Positions 24,462 to 33,916 of a stretch of DNA of 64,000 nucleotides are shown here, in pieces. The stretch's first letter is position 1; every line of letters begins with the position of its first letter. The stretch spans positions 7,160-71,159 of the forward strand of contig CAKTCN010000018.1 in assembly GCA_934539295.1 (NCBI GenBank), written 5' to 3'. The stretch comes from an uncultured Allosphingosinicella sp. Lineage in GTDB: Bacteria; Pseudomonadota; Alphaproteobacteria; Sphingomonadales; Sphingomonadaceae. The translations under genes were made by a program, and so were the position numbers. The notes below the pieces were generated by a model that saw only the letters and a list, made by a program, of their open reading frames with translations, did no database searches and was not told where the DNA came from.

Positions 24462-24711
24462 GTTGTGGGGTGGCACTTAGGCGGAGATTTCCAGGCGCGC
24501 AACCCCGGATCGTGCGAAAAGACGGGTTGTCCACAGGATCGTGGTCCTCATGGACGATTTCGTCCGTGAGCGAAGCGGCAGGATGTTCGAAGGCGCTCCA
24601 TCAACATGCATGACTGCGCAGGCGCATATCTAATCCTAGCGCTGCTCGCGTGGCTCTCCGAGGATGCTCGATTTGGTGCCGCGGTATCTGCCTATAGTGG
24701 CGCAGCCCTGC

Positions 24712-25152
24712 TCATCGCGGCGGCGACATGCTCGCTTCGCGCAGCATCTGCAGGGATGCGCTCGGCATGTGCCGCTGCGCATCGTCGCGGATGAAGCGCT
24801 TGCGCCTGAGCACCGCCACTTCTTCCCCGGCGCACTTCTCGATCTCCGCGGCGAGACGTTCATCCACGCCCAGCCATTCTCCCGACATGCCGAGCACCCG
24901 CACCGGCACATCGTCGTCGCGGAATATGGTGACGTGGACGTTGGAGACGCCGCTCGTCCGCCGCGATCCGAAGAAGAAGCGGTGGCCGCCATCCAACGCG
25001 CGGTCGCAGAGCAAGCGCTTGCTTCGCACGCCCCTTACGCACGCAACCACCTCCTCATAAGGGGCAGCGCCTGCATCGATCTGAAGCGCGGCCGCGGGCG
25101 ACGGGGCCGACGCGGCGGATGCCATTCCCGAAAGAAGGAGCAAGTGGAGCAA
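24712..25152 (-). CDS. Exported hypothetical protein
   Basis: A 146-residue protein with a signal peptide (LHLLLLSGMASAASA, cleavage near residue 15-23) and a mature part containing three Cys (VVACVRG, RLLCDRA, EKCAGEE). Two conserved-looking Val/Arg strands (GVSNVHVTIFRDDDVPVRVLG) suggest a small beta fold. No family recognised. The gene is divergent from the nitronate monooxygenase gene. Confidence 0.55.
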   Translation of the reverse strand: MLHLLLLSGMASAASAPSPAAALQIDAGAAPYEEVVACVRGVRSKRLLCDRALDGGHRFFFGSRRTSGVSNVHVTIFRDDDVPVRVLGMSGEWLGVDERLAAEIEKCAGEEVAVLRRKRFIRDDAQRHMPSASLQMLREASMSPPR

Positions 25153-25256
25153 GTGTCCCAGTTCCGTCTCCTACGAATCTCTTCTTCGCTGCAGGATGCG
25201 CCAGTGACTCAAATCGCGCAAGCAGCACACGTTCCACCCCACCATTGCCAAGCCAC

Positions 25257-25278
25257 TGCTTTACGTTAAGGTAAAGCA
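25257..25278. promoter_or_regulatory. Palindrome abutting the nitronate monooxygenase start (LiuR-like operator)
   Basis: Perfect 8-bp arms TGCTTTAC (25257-25264) and GTAAAGCA (25271-25278) with a 6-base centre; the last base touches the ATG at 25279. The core TTTACGTTAAGGTAAA differs by one base from the TTTACGTTAACGTAAA site recalled for MerR-family LiuR regulators of branched-chain amino-acid and fatty-acid catabolism. Bound protein would cover the ribosome site. Confidence 0.5.
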
Positions 25279-26241
25279 ATGACGCTTATCGCCCCGCTCG
25301 ATCGCTTGCGCCTGCCCGTGATCGGATCACCCTTGTTCATCATCTCCAACCCGGCGCTGGTTATCGCGCAGTGCAAGGCGGGGATTGTCGGGTCATTCCC
25401 TGCGCTCAATGCCCGTCCGCAGAGCCAACTCGATGAGTGGCTGCACCAGATCAGCGAGGAACTGGCCGCCTGGAACGCGGCGCACCCCGACAGCCCGGCC
25501 GCGCCATTCGCCGTCAACCAGATCGTGCACCGATCCAATCCGCGCTTGGAAGAGGACATGATGACCTGCGCCAAATGGAAGGTGCCGATCGTCATCACCT
25601 CACTCGGCGCCGTGCCGGAGGTGAATGACGTGGTGCACGGCTGGGGCGGCATCACGCTGCACGACATCATCCACGACCGGCACGCGCGCAAGGCGGTGGA
25701 CAAGGGCGCGGACGGGCTGATTGCGGTCGCCGCGGGCGCGGGTGGCCATGCCGGCACGCTATCGCCCTTCGCACTGACGCAGGAAATACGCGACTGGTGG
25801 GATGGGCCGCTGGTCCTGTCGGGCGCGATCGCGAGCGGCCGTGCTATCCTTGCGGCTCAGGCGATGGGCGCCGACCTTGCCTATATAGGCTCTCCCTTCA
25901 TCGCCACGCAGGAGGCGAACGCCTCCGCGGCCTACAAGCAGGGTATCGTCGAGAGCCGCGCCGCGGACATCGTCTATTCCAACCTGTTCACCGGCATCCA
26001 TGGCAATTACCTGCGCGGGTCGATCGAAGCGGCCGGCCTGGATCCGACGGCATTGCCGCAGGGTGATCCGTCGAAGATGGACTTCGCCTCGGCCATCGGC
26101 GGCGCCAAGGCGTGGCGCGACATCTGGGGCGCGGGACAAGGTATCGGCGCAGTGCGCGACGTCGTCCCCGCCGCGAATTATGTCGCCAGGCTCTCCAGGG
26201 AATATGAAGACGCACGCCGGGCGTTGATGACAGCCGCCTGA
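25279..26241 (+). CDS. Nitronate monooxygenase (2-nitropropane dioxygenase family)
   Basis: A 320-residue FMN enzyme with a TIM-barrel fold that oxidises alkyl nitronates such as propionate-3-nitronate to a carbonyl and nitrite. Family features are LRLPVIGSPLFIISNPALV at the N-terminus, GIVGSFPALNARP, the FMN phosphate region AAGAGGHAG (about 157-165) with the catalytic-site His, LSGAIASGRAILAAQAMGAD and the C-terminal IYSNLFTGIHGNYLR-type segment. Weak AAGG ribosome site lies inside the palindromic operator just upstream. The gene is monocistronic and divergent from an exported protein. In sphingomonads it is often in catabolic regulons, which fits the LiuR-like site. Confidence 0.9.
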   Translation: MTLIAPLDRLRLPVIGSPLFIISNPALVIAQCKAGIVGSFPALNARPQSQLDEWLHQISEELAAWNAAHPDSPAAPFAVNQIVHRSNPRLEEDMMTCAKWKVPIVITSLGAVPEVNDVVHGWGGITLHDIIHDRHARKAVDKGADGLIAVAAGAGGHAGTLSPFALTQEIRDWWDGPLVLSGAIASGRAILAAQAMGADLAYIGSPFIATQEANASAAYKQGIVESRAADIVYSNLFTGIHGNYLRGSIEAAGLDPTALPQGDPSKMDFASAIGGAKAWRDIWGAGQGIGAVRDVVPAANYVARLSREYEDARRALMTAA

Positions 26242-26412
26242 CCGCGGATCAGCCCACATCCTTCGGTACGTTCTGCCAACATTTGGCCAGCCATGCTCCC
26301 CACGCGTCCAGCTTCACGGTCGCTGGGCGAGGCATCGAAGCGGTTAAGCGCGTGAAGATCAACTTGGCACATATCCTGCTTTGGGTCCCGCAACATCATT
26401 CGGGAGCCTGTC

Positions 26413-26685
26413 ATGGACAAAGCCGACGCCAACCTCTTCACCCGCGACGACACGTTCTTCGGCATATGCCAGGGCGTGGGCGAGGACCTAGGCATCCACC
26501 CCGATCTGCTTCGCCTGACCCTGGTCGTGCCGCTCTTCTTCTGGCCCGTCGCCACCCTGGGCGGCTATTTCGCGGCGGGCTTGCTGGTTCTGGCCCTGCG
26601 CCTATTGGTGCCGAACCCGCGTCCAGCCAAGGCTGCAACGGTCGAGGGCGGAGCCGAGCGTGACGCCCTCCCCCTCGCCGCCTGA
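26413..26685 (+). CDS. PspC-domain protein
   Basis: A 90-residue protein with a PspC domain: the N-terminal DDTFFGICQGVGEDLGIHPDLL and a membrane helix around residues 40-65 (LVVPLFFWPVATLGGYFAAGLLVLAL). PspC proteins sit in the inner membrane and relate to phage-shock-type envelope stress; the other psp genes are not here. Start has GGGAGCC upstream. Confidence 0.8.
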   Translation: MDKADANLFTRDDTFFGICQGVGEDLGIHPDLLRLTLVVPLFFWPVATLGGYFAAGLLVLALRLLVPNPRPAKAATVEGGAERDALPLAA

Positions 26686-26790
26686 GGTTTGCGCCGGGGC
26701 TGGCGGTCCCCTGCCGCAGCCTTAACTGCGGTGCCAGAACCGGCATCCCGGCCCCGAACTGCCTGGTCGAGACTTGACCTGTGCGGCGGA

Positions 26791-27288
26791 TCAGCGATCG
26801 GGATCAGGCGCGCCTGCGTTGGTGACCTTCTCGTTCGCGTGTCGTGCGAAGAATTGCCAACGATCACCTTTCCAAAGCCAGATGTTCGTGAACCGACGCT
26901 CGACCGGCGCACCACCATCTGCGCGGCGCTTCCCGGCTATGCTATCGGTCGAGGGCTGAACGATCTCGCGACCGGCAATGACGCCGACATTCCCGTCGAG
27001 GGAGACCTTCTCGACAAAACGATCGAAACGATCATGGCCGATCCCACGGCTTCGCCAGAGTCCCAGCGTCCTCTCGCGCGACCATATCTCCCCTTCGGGC
27101 GAATTCACGAGAAAGGCTGGGTGCATCATCGCATCCAGCGCGTCAGCATCGCGGGTGCGGGCTGCCTGATGCTGGGCTGCGTCGGCTTGCCTGAGACTGC
27201 CCTCATTCTGTGCAAGTGCAGGCGTAGCGAGACATAATAAGAGAAACGATCCGATCCTTCGCACGGCCGCCTCCTTCTTCCAGCGCAT
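26791..27288 (-). CDS. Exported NTF2-like (DUF4440/SnoaL-type) protein
   Basis: A 165-residue protein: a signal peptide (RRIGSFLLLCLATPALA, cleavage after ALA), then an NTF2-like cone fold with AAQHQAARTRDADALDAMMH, FLVNSPEGEIWSRER and a C-terminal strand pair ERRFTNIWLWKGDRWQFFARH. This matches DUF4440/SnoaL_3 proteins, small secreted domains with no fixed substrate. A GTG at 27264 is an alternative start that places the signal peptide at the N-terminus. Gene is convergent with PspC and just downstream, on the same strand, of the rpoA terminator. Confidence 0.8.
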   Translation of the reverse strand: MRWKKEAAVRRIGSFLLLCLATPALAQNEGSLRQADAAQHQAARTRDADALDAMMHPAFLVNSPEGEIWSRERTLGLWRSRGIGHDRFDRFVEKVSLDGNVGVIAGREIVQPSTDSIAGKRRADGGAPVERRFTNIWLWKGDRWQFFARHANEKVTNAGAPDPDR

Positions 27289-27589
27289 GATGCGCCGGTC
27301 GGCTGCATATCACTGGACGGATGTCGCTGCCAGCGGCCGTGCTGCAGCGACGTGGGCGTTTGAGGCTGCAGCAATGTCCGGAGCGCTTCTGACCGTCACC
27401 TTGCCGGCACGCTCTAGTAATTGGAGATCATGAAAACCTCCTCGACGCCTCGGGTTCAGCCATTCCGCGCAGGATGAAAACGACAGGTCACCGTCTCCGG
27501 CCACGTGGGTATTTGGCACCAGCATGCGCAGTGCTCGAGCAATGTCTTGCGATAAGGTTACTCTGTCTATTCCGCAGCCAAGAAGAGAA
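27289..27589. other. 301-bp non-coding stretch downstream of rpoA
   Basis: No convincing gene, tRNA or repeat seen between the NTF2-like gene and the rpoA terminator. Notably there is no rplQ, which normally follows rpoA. A leftward 112-codon frame covering the stretch has no family features and begins inside the terminator. Confidence 0.6.
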
Positions 27590-27619
27590 AAAGGGCCGCC
27601 CCTCGCAGGACGGCCCTTT
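27590..27619 (-). terminator. rpoA rho-independent terminator
   Basis: Arms AAAGGGCCG (27590-27598) and CGGCCCTTT (27611-27619), with further pairing inside; read leftwards the stem is followed by TTTTTCTCTT. It lies 60 bases after the rpoA stop, so the transcript ends right after rpoA. Confidence 0.85.
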
Positions 27620-27679
27620 GCATCTTCATCGGCCTTCAGAGAGCGCATTCCGACCCGTCCGCCGGACGGGTCCGAGGCT

Positions 27680-28750
27680 TCAGCCCATCAGCTCCTGCTC
27701 GAGCTTCTTGGCCATCTCTTCGATATTCTCAGGCGGCCAGCCGGGGATGTCCATGCCCAGGCGCAGGCCCATGCCCGACAGCACTTCCTTGATCTCGTTC
27801 AAGGACTTGCGGCCGAAGTTCGGCGTGCGCAGCATCTCGGCTTCGGTCTTCTGAACGAGGTCGCCGATATAGATGATGTTGTCGTTCTTGAGGCAGTTGG
27901 CGCTGCGCACCGACAGCTCGAGCTCGTCCACCTTCTTGAGCAGGTAGCGGTTGAGCTGGTTCGAATCGCTCTCCGTCTCGATCGCCGAGACCGCGCCGCC
28001 CATGCCGCCGCTCGATGCGGGGGCGGAGGCCGCGAAGCCTTCGTCGAAGTGGACGAAAAGCTGCAGCTGGTCCTGCAGGATACGCGCGGCATAAGCGAGC
28101 GCGTCGTCCGGCGTGACGGTGCCGTCGCTCTCGACCGTGAGCGTAAGCTTGTCATAGTCAAGCTCCTGGCCGACGCGGGTATTCTCGACCTTGTAGCTGA
28201 CCTGGCGCACCGGGCTGTACAGCGCGTCGACCGGAATGAGGCCGATCGGCGCGTCAACCGGGCGGTTGGAGGCGGCGGGGACATAGCCCTTGCCCACTTC
28301 CGCGGTCAGTTCCATGTTGAGCGTCGCGCCCTCGTCCAGGTGGCAGATGACGAGATCGGGGTTCATCACCTCGATGTCGCCCGTGGTCGCGATCTGGCCG
28401 GCGGTGACTTCACCCGGGCCGGTGGCGGACAGCTGCAGGCGCTTGGCGCTCTCGCCTTCCATGCGCAGCGCAATCTGCTTGACGTTGAGGACGATGTCGG
28501 TGACGTCCTCGCGCACGCCCGCAAGGCTCGAGAATTCGTGCAGCACGCCCTCGATCTTGATGGAGGTGACGGCAGCGCCCTGGAGCGAGGACAGAAGCAC
28601 GCGGCGCAGCGAGTTGCCGAGCGTCAGGCCGAAACCGCGCTCCAGCGGCTCGGCGACGAAGGTCGCCTTGCGCCGTGCGTCGCCGCCGGGCTTCTTCTCA
28701 AGGGCGTTGGGCTTCTTCATTTCCTGCCAGTTCTTAGCGTTGACGGCCAT
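27680..28750 (-). CDS. rpoA: DNA-directed RNA polymerase subunit alpha
   Basis: A 356-residue alpha subunit. The N-terminal assembly domain is plain ([36 protein letters not shown]), and the C-terminal domain that contacts upstream promoter DNA and activators begins near 275 ([20 protein letters not shown], ending at [10 protein letters not shown]). The linker between them ([16 protein letters not shown]) is Ser/Gly-rich and lengthens the protein to 356, above the 329 of E. coli and usual for alphaproteobacteria. It is last of the rpsM-rpsK-rpoA operon and ends at a strong terminator, without rplQ. Confidence 0.98.
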   Translation of the reverse strand: MAVNAKNWQEMKKPNALEKKPGGDARRKATFVAEPLERGFGLTLGNSLRRVLLSSLQGAAVTSIKIEGVLHEFSSLAGVREDVTDIVLNVKQIALRMEGESAKRLQLSATGPGEVTAGQIATTGDIEVMNPDLVICHLDEGATLNMELTAEVGKGYVPAASNRPVDAPIGLIPVDALYSPVRQVSYKVENTRVGQELDYDKLTLTVESDGTVTPDDALAYAARILQDQLQLFVHFDEGFAASAPASSGGMGGAVSAIETESDSNQLNRYLLKKVDELELSVRSANCLKNDNIIYIGDLVQKTEAEMLRTPNFGRKSLNEIKEVLSGMGLRLGMDIPGWPPENIEEMAKKLEQELMG

Positions 28751-28871
28751 GATCTTCCCTTATGGATCGAAGCCGGGGAGGACCGGCTTCGGACTTCGTA
28801 AATTCGCGGAAGGCGGCGTGCGCCTTCCGGTACATGTAACGGCCTGCCGAGGACCGGCAAGCCGAAGCCGT

Positions 28872-29261
28872 TTACACGCGGCGGCGCTTGGACGGACGCA
28901 CGCCATTGTGCGGGATCGAGGTCACGTCGCGGATCGACGTGATCTGGAAACCAACCGCCTGGAGCGCGCGCAGTGCCGATTCGCGGCCCGAGCCGGGGCC
29001 CTTGACCTCGACCTCGAGCGTGCGGACGCCATGTTCGGCGGCCTTCTTGCCGGCGTCTTCCGCTGCGACCTGCGCGGCGTACGGGGTCGACTTGCGGCTG
29101 CCCTTGAAGCCCATCATGCCGGCCGAACTCCACGCGATGGCGTTGCCCTGTGCGTCGGTGATGGTGATCATGGTGTTGTTGAAGCTGGCGTTCACGTGCG
29201 CGACGCCGGCGGTGATGTTCTTGCGTTCCCTGCGGCGGATGCGCTGCGGTTCACGTGCCAT
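28872..29261 (-). CDS. rpsK: 30S ribosomal protein S11
   Basis: A 129-residue uS11 protein with the family core [42 protein letters not shown] and the C-terminal [18 protein letters not shown] tail that contacts 16S rRNA at the platform. Middle gene of the rpsM-rpsK-rpoA operon, 121 bp before rpoA. Confidence 0.98.
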   Translation of the reverse strand: MAREPQRIRRRERKNITAGVAHVNASFNNTMITITDAQGNAIAWSSAGMMGFKGSRKSTPYAAQVAAEDAGKKAAEHGVRTLEVEVKGPGSGRESALRALQAVGFQITSIRDVTSIPHNGVRPSKRRRV

Positions 29262-29345
29262 AATTTCTCAATCCTATATCCATTCGCCGCTCATCCAAGA
29301 GGAGCGGCCGAGCGAAGTCGAAGACGCGTCTCGAAGGACGCGCGC

Positions 29346-29714
29346 TTACTTCTTCTTACCGGCGATCGGCTTGGCCTTGCCCTTGCGGGTGCGCGCATTG
29401 GTGTGCGTGCGCTGACCGCGGACCGGCAGGCCCTTGCGGTGACGAAGGCCGCGATAGCAGGCGAGGTCCATCAGACGCTTGATGTTCATCGCCGTCTGGC
29501 GGCGAAGATCACCCTCGACCGTGTGGTCGGCGTCGATCGTTTCGCGGATCTGCAGCACTTCCTGGTCCGACAGGTCCTGGACGCGGCGCTCGGAAGTGAT
29601 GCCAAGCTTTTCCGTGATGGCCTGAGCCTTTGCCGGGCCGATGCCGTGGATATAAGTGAGCGCGATCACCACGCGCTTGTTGGTCGGGATGTTAACACCC
29701 GCAATACGTGCCAT
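29346..29714 (-). CDS. rpsM: 30S ribosomal protein S13
   Basis: A 122-residue uS13 protein from the ATG at 29714 ([20 protein letters not shown]); the frame stays open upstream but the family start is clear. It contains [12 protein letters not shown] and the basic C-terminus with [20 protein letters not shown], which reaches into the P site. First gene of the operon; genes that precede it in many relatives (adk, secY) are not adjacent, since a divergent gene begins 250 bp away. Confidence 0.98.
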   Translation of the reverse strand: MARIAGVNIPTNKRVVIALTYIHGIGPAKAQAITEKLGITSERRVQDLSDQEVLQIRETIDADHTVEGDLRRQTAMNIKRLMDLACYRGLRHRKGLPVRGQRTHTNARTRKGKAKPIAGKKK

Positions 29715-29964
29715 AATGTATAATCTCCTGCTCCACGGGGCGGGTGGCGACCGCCCCATCTCAGCGCTTTGCGTTTCCCCGAAACGGGCATAGCCGACGC
29801 GCGCACGCGTGCGCCGCCGGTTGACCGCTTATCGGGAAGGGCGCGAAATAGGTGGGTGCGGCGGATGAGTCAAGTCGCGAGCAGCCGCCCAATTAGGGCT
29901 TGGGGCGGCGCGACAGGGTTGTTATGCGTCCGTCCAAGCAGAAACGCCACAGGAAGGGTAGAAT
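29715..29964. promoter_or_regulatory. Divergent promoter region between rpsM and the cytochrome oxidase IV gene
   Basis: This 250-bp gap must hold promoters for both operons. On the plus strand TTGACC (29821-29826) lies 17 bases from CGAAAT (29844-29849), a weak candidate for the pnt operon. A GC-rich palindrome CGCACGCGTGCG sits at about 29802-29813. I see no clear S4-type leader structure for the ribosomal operon. Confidence 0.35.
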
Positions 29965-30093
29965 ATGGCTGCGAGCGGCAACGACCTCAACGCGCACGAG
30001 AAGAGCTATTCGCTGTTCACCGGCCTCATCAAGTGGGGCACCATCCTGTCCCTTATCATCGCCGCGATCGTCGTCCTGATCATCGCCAACTGA
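29965..30093 (+). CDS. aa3-type cytochrome c oxidase subunit IV
   Basis: A 42-residue protein of the bacterial aa3-type subunit IV family: a short hydrophilic N-terminus NDLNAHEKSYSLFTGLIKWG then a single membrane helix ILSLIIAAIVVLIIAN. It is an accessory subunit of the cytochrome c oxidase. AGGAAGG precedes the ATG by eight bases. It leads the transhydrogenase operon, nine bases upstream of pntAA, far from the main cox genes. Confidence 0.9.
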   Translation: MAASGNDLNAHEKSYSLFTGLIKWGTILSLIIAAIVVLIIAN

Positions 30094-30101
30094 GCGGCGG
30101 A

Positions 30102-31232
30102 GTGAAGATCGGGGTCCTCAAGGAACAGGCGCCGGGCGAACGGCGCGTCGCCGCCACACCTGAGACGGTCGCCAAATATATCGCCCTCGGCGCCAGTGTC
30201 GCCGTTGAGGCGGGTGCCGGCCTGTCAGCCTCGATCTCCGACGCCGAATATTCAAAGGCCGGCGCCACCGTCGGCCAGCGCGTGGACGTGGCCAGCGGCG
30301 CCGATGCCCTGCTTGGTGTGCAGGGCCCAGATCCTGCCGGCCTTGGCGGGGCCAGGCCGAGAGCACTGGTCATCGCTGCATTGAGCCCCTTTGCCGGGCG
30401 CGAACGGATCGATGCCTATGCGCGCGCCGGGCTGGAGGCGCTGGCGATGGAGTTCATGCCGCGCATCACGCGCGCGCAGTCCATGGACATCCTTTCCTCC
30501 CAGTCGAACCTTGCAGGGTACAAGGCCGTGCTGGACGCGGCGGCAGAATATGGCCGAGCGCTTCCCATGATGATGACCGCCGCCGGCACAATCGCCGCGG
30601 CGCGTGTCTTCGTCATGGGCGTTGGTGTTGCGGGCTTGCAGGCGATTGCGACGGCGCGGCGCCTGGGAGCGATCGTGTCGGCTACCGACGTGCGTGCGGC
30701 AACGAAGGAGCAGATCGAGAGTCTGGGTGCCAAGGCGATCTTCGTCGAACAGGTAAAGGGCATCGAAGGCGAAGGCACCGGCGGCTATGCGACGGAGATG
30801 TCGGACGAATATAAGGCCGCGCAGGCCGCGCTCGTTTCCGGCCACATCGCCAAACAGGATATCGTCATCACCACGGCGTTGATCCCCGGCCGCCCTGCCC
30901 CGCGCCTCATCACCGATGCGCAGCTCGCCGCCATGCGGCCCGGCAGCGTGATCGTCGACCTGGCGGTGGAGCAAGGCGGCAATGTCGAGGGCGCGGTCGC
31001 CGGCGAGATCGTGGAGCGGCACGGCGTCCGCATCGTCGGCCACCGCAACGTGCCGAGCCGCCTCGCTGCCGATGCCAGCGCACTCTACGCACGCAACCTG
31101 TACAATTTCATCAGCGCATTCTGGGACAAGGATGCGGGTCAAATCGTGCTGCCCGACGATGACGAGATCGTGCGGGGCATAAGGCTGACGCGCGGCGGCG
31201 CGATCGTGAGCGAAAGGCTGCTCGCACAATAA
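30102..31232 (+). CDS. pntAA: NAD(P) transhydrogenase alpha subunit, part 1
   Basis: A 376-residue NAD(H)-binding domain I of proton-translocating transhydrogenase, which passes hydride between NADH and NADP+ using the proton gradient. It starts at GTG 30102 (KIGVLKEQAPGERRVAATPE). Features include the N-terminal AlaDH-like part, the RxxxQ-type loop ITRAQSMDILSSQ and the dinucleotide-binding GVGVAGLQAIATARRLGA. The frame extends upstream in the same reading but through the cox IV gene. In alphaproteobacteria the alpha chain is split in two (pntAA, pntAB), as here. Confidence 0.95.
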   Translation: MKIGVLKEQAPGERRVAATPETVAKYIALGASVAVEAGAGLSASISDAEYSKAGATVGQRVDVASGADALLGVQGPDPAGLGGARPRALVIAALSPFAGRERIDAYARAGLEALAMEFMPRITRAQSMDILSSQSNLAGYKAVLDAAAEYGRALPMMMTAAGTIAAARVFVMGVGVAGLQAIATARRLGAIVSATDVRAATKEQIESLGAKAIFVEQVKGIEGEGTGGYATEMSDEYKAAQAALVSGHIAKQDIVITTALIPGRPAPRLITDAQLAAMRPGSVIVDLAVEQGGNVEGAVAGEIVERHGVRIVGHRNVPSRLAADASALYARNLYNFISAFWDKDAGQIVLPDDDEIVRGIRLTRGGAIVSERLLAQ

Positions 31233-31254
31233 ACAGCAAAGGGGAGAGCGTTAG

Positions 31255-31623
31255 ATGGGCATTTTCAGTGCGCATGAGGTCGAGGCGGCGGAGATCACCG
31301 AGAAGTACGGGTCGATCCTGCTCCCGGACGAGAAGGTGCTGGCCGCCTTTCGCACCGTGCGCGATACCGCTTTCCTCACCGATCTCAGGTTCGTTCTGGT
31401 CGACGTGCAGGGACTGACCGGTTCCAAGCTTTCCGTTCAGAGCGTCCCCTATCGCTCGATCACGCGCTTCGCAGTGGAAAGCGCCGGCACGCTCGATCTC
31501 GACAGCGACCTCAACATCTGGGTTTCGAGTGCGTCCGCGCCTCTGTCGGTCAAGATCTCGCGGAAGGCCGATCCGGAGGCGATCCTGCGCCTCCTCGCGG
31601 AACATGTGCTGGTGAAGAAGTAA
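31255..31623 (+). CDS. Bacterial PH-domain protein inside the pnt operon
   Basis: A 122-residue bPH_1 domain protein: AAFRTVRDTAFLTDLRFVLV and SVQSVPYRSITRFAVESAGT, then DADLNIWVSS-type strands, the beta-barrel plus helix layout of bacterial pleckstrin-homology domains. Such proteins are small cytoplasmic or membrane-associated binding modules of unknown ligand. It lies between pntAA and pntAB with GGGGAGAG before the ATG and three bases to the next gene, so it is co-expressed with the transhydrogenase, an insertion not present in the canonical order. Confidence 0.8.
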   Translation: MGIFSAHEVEAAEITEKYGSILLPDEKVLAAFRTVRDTAFLTDLRFVLVDVQGLTGSKLSVQSVPYRSITRFAVESAGTLDLDSDLNIWVSSASAPLSVKISRKADPEAILRLLAEHVLVKK

Positions 31624-31626
31624 GCC

Positions 31627-31911
31627 ATGGACTTCATCTCGATCCTGTCGATCTTCGTCATGGCCTGCTTCGTTGGATATTATGTGGTGTGGGCGGTCAC
31701 GCCGGCGCTTCATACGCCCTTGATGGCGGTCACCAACGCCATCTCCTCCGTCATCATCGTGGGGGCGCTCGTCGCGGCCGCCGCGTCGGGTAGCCCGCTC
31801 GCCAAGTGGCTTGGGCTGCTCGGCGTGGTGCTGGCGAGCGTCAACATTTTCGGCGGCTTTGCGGTCACCGAACGCATGCTGGCGATGTACAAGAAGAAGG
31901 AGCGCAAATGA
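31627..31911 (+). CDS. pntAB: NAD(P) transhydrogenase alpha subunit, part 2
   Basis: A 94-residue membrane protein forming part of domain II (the proton channel): four hydrophobic segments, beginning FISILSIFVMACFVGYYVVW, with the characteristic NAISSVIIVGALVAA and a final NIFGGFAVTERMLAMYKK. Split from pntAA as usual in alphaproteobacteria; ends 30 bases before pntB. Confidence 0.95.
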   Translation: MDFISILSIFVMACFVGYYVVWAVTPALHTPLMAVTNAISSVIIVGALVAAAASGSPLAKWLGLLGVVLASVNIFGGFAVTERMLAMYKKKERK

Positions 31912-31941
31912 TGCTCCCTGCAATGACGGCGGAGATTGGGC

Positions 31942-33354
<1,413 letters not shown>

Positions 33355-33358
33355 GACA

Positions 33359-33390
33359 GGAAGGCAGTATTCACCGCAAGGCTGCCTTCC
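33359..33390 (+). terminator. Terminator-like hairpin after pntB
   Basis: Arms GGAAGGCAG (33359-33367) and CTGCCTTCC (33382-33390), a 9-bp perfect stem just past the pntB stop. The following bases GCTTGATGCTTGTT are only weakly T-rich. Confidence 0.6.
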
Positions 33391-33475
33391 GCTTGATGCT
33401 TGTTAAGGCAGGCATGTCGCATTGCGCATAAAAGCTCTTTGTAAGCCAAACACTTATCGGCGAACGGGGGCAGCG

Positions 33476-33664
33476 GTGGAAGACGAAGCGATCGATCATG
33501 CGCGCCGTGCGGGCGAGGCGTTCGTAGCCGCCAGCCGCGCCGATACGCCCGAGGCCCGGTCCGCACATCGCATGGCCGCGGAATATCATGTCGAGATGCT
33601 GCGCAAGCAGGAGCAGGCTCGGATACAGACCATGATCGACGGCCGGGGCAAGACGGCGCAATAG
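33476..33664 (+). CDS. Small conserved helical protein
   Basis: A 62-residue charged helical protein (GTG at 33476; EDEAIDHARRAGEAFVAASR, HRMAAEYHVEMLRKQEQARI) of a type frequent in sphingomonads. No function known. A longer frame from 33422 includes non-helical, unlikely sequence. It lies just ahead of tRNA-Val. Confidence 0.6.
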   Translation: MEDEAIDHARRAGEAFVAASRADTPEARSAHRMAAEYHVEMLRKQEQARIQTMIDGRGKTAQ

Positions 33665-33713
33665 CGCGCTTGATCCCGCGCCCGCGCCTCTCTAAAGCGC
33701 GGCTTCCCTGCAG

Positions 33714-33789
33714 GGGCGCTTAGCTCAGTTGGTAGAGCATCTCGTTTACACCGAGAGGGTCGGCGGTTCGAGCCCGTCAGCGCCCACCA
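33714..33789 (+). tRNA. tRNA-Val (TAC)
   Basis: Acceptor GGGCGCT/AGCGCCC, D-arm TAGCTCAGTTGGTAGAGC, anticodon arm with TAC in CTCGTTTACACCGAG, T-arm GGTTCGAGCCC, discriminator A and encoded CCA. Confidence 0.95.
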
Positions 33790-33916
33790 TGCAGGATCCT
33801 GGCTCAGGCACTTGCGCTCGCATTGCGTCACCGCGTGCATCCGGCCGGCTTGCGGTCCAGACGAATATGGCACCTCCACCGGTTTCCAGTGCCATCGCAG
33901 CGCGCTAGGCGGCAGC

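Noticed and set aside
27310..27648. Leftward 112-codon frame between rpoA and the NTF2-like gene
   Set aside because: Starts inside the rpoA terminator and shows no family features or ribosome site.
27524..29723. Long rightward frames (425 and 477 codons) opposite rpoA, rpsK and rpsM
   Set aside because: They mirror the ribosomal genes; the opposite strand encodes proteins with clear family motifs and these frames have none.
33790..33916. yybP-ykoY manganese riboswitch before mntP
   Set aside because: The conserved loops are not visible in the 127-bp gap.
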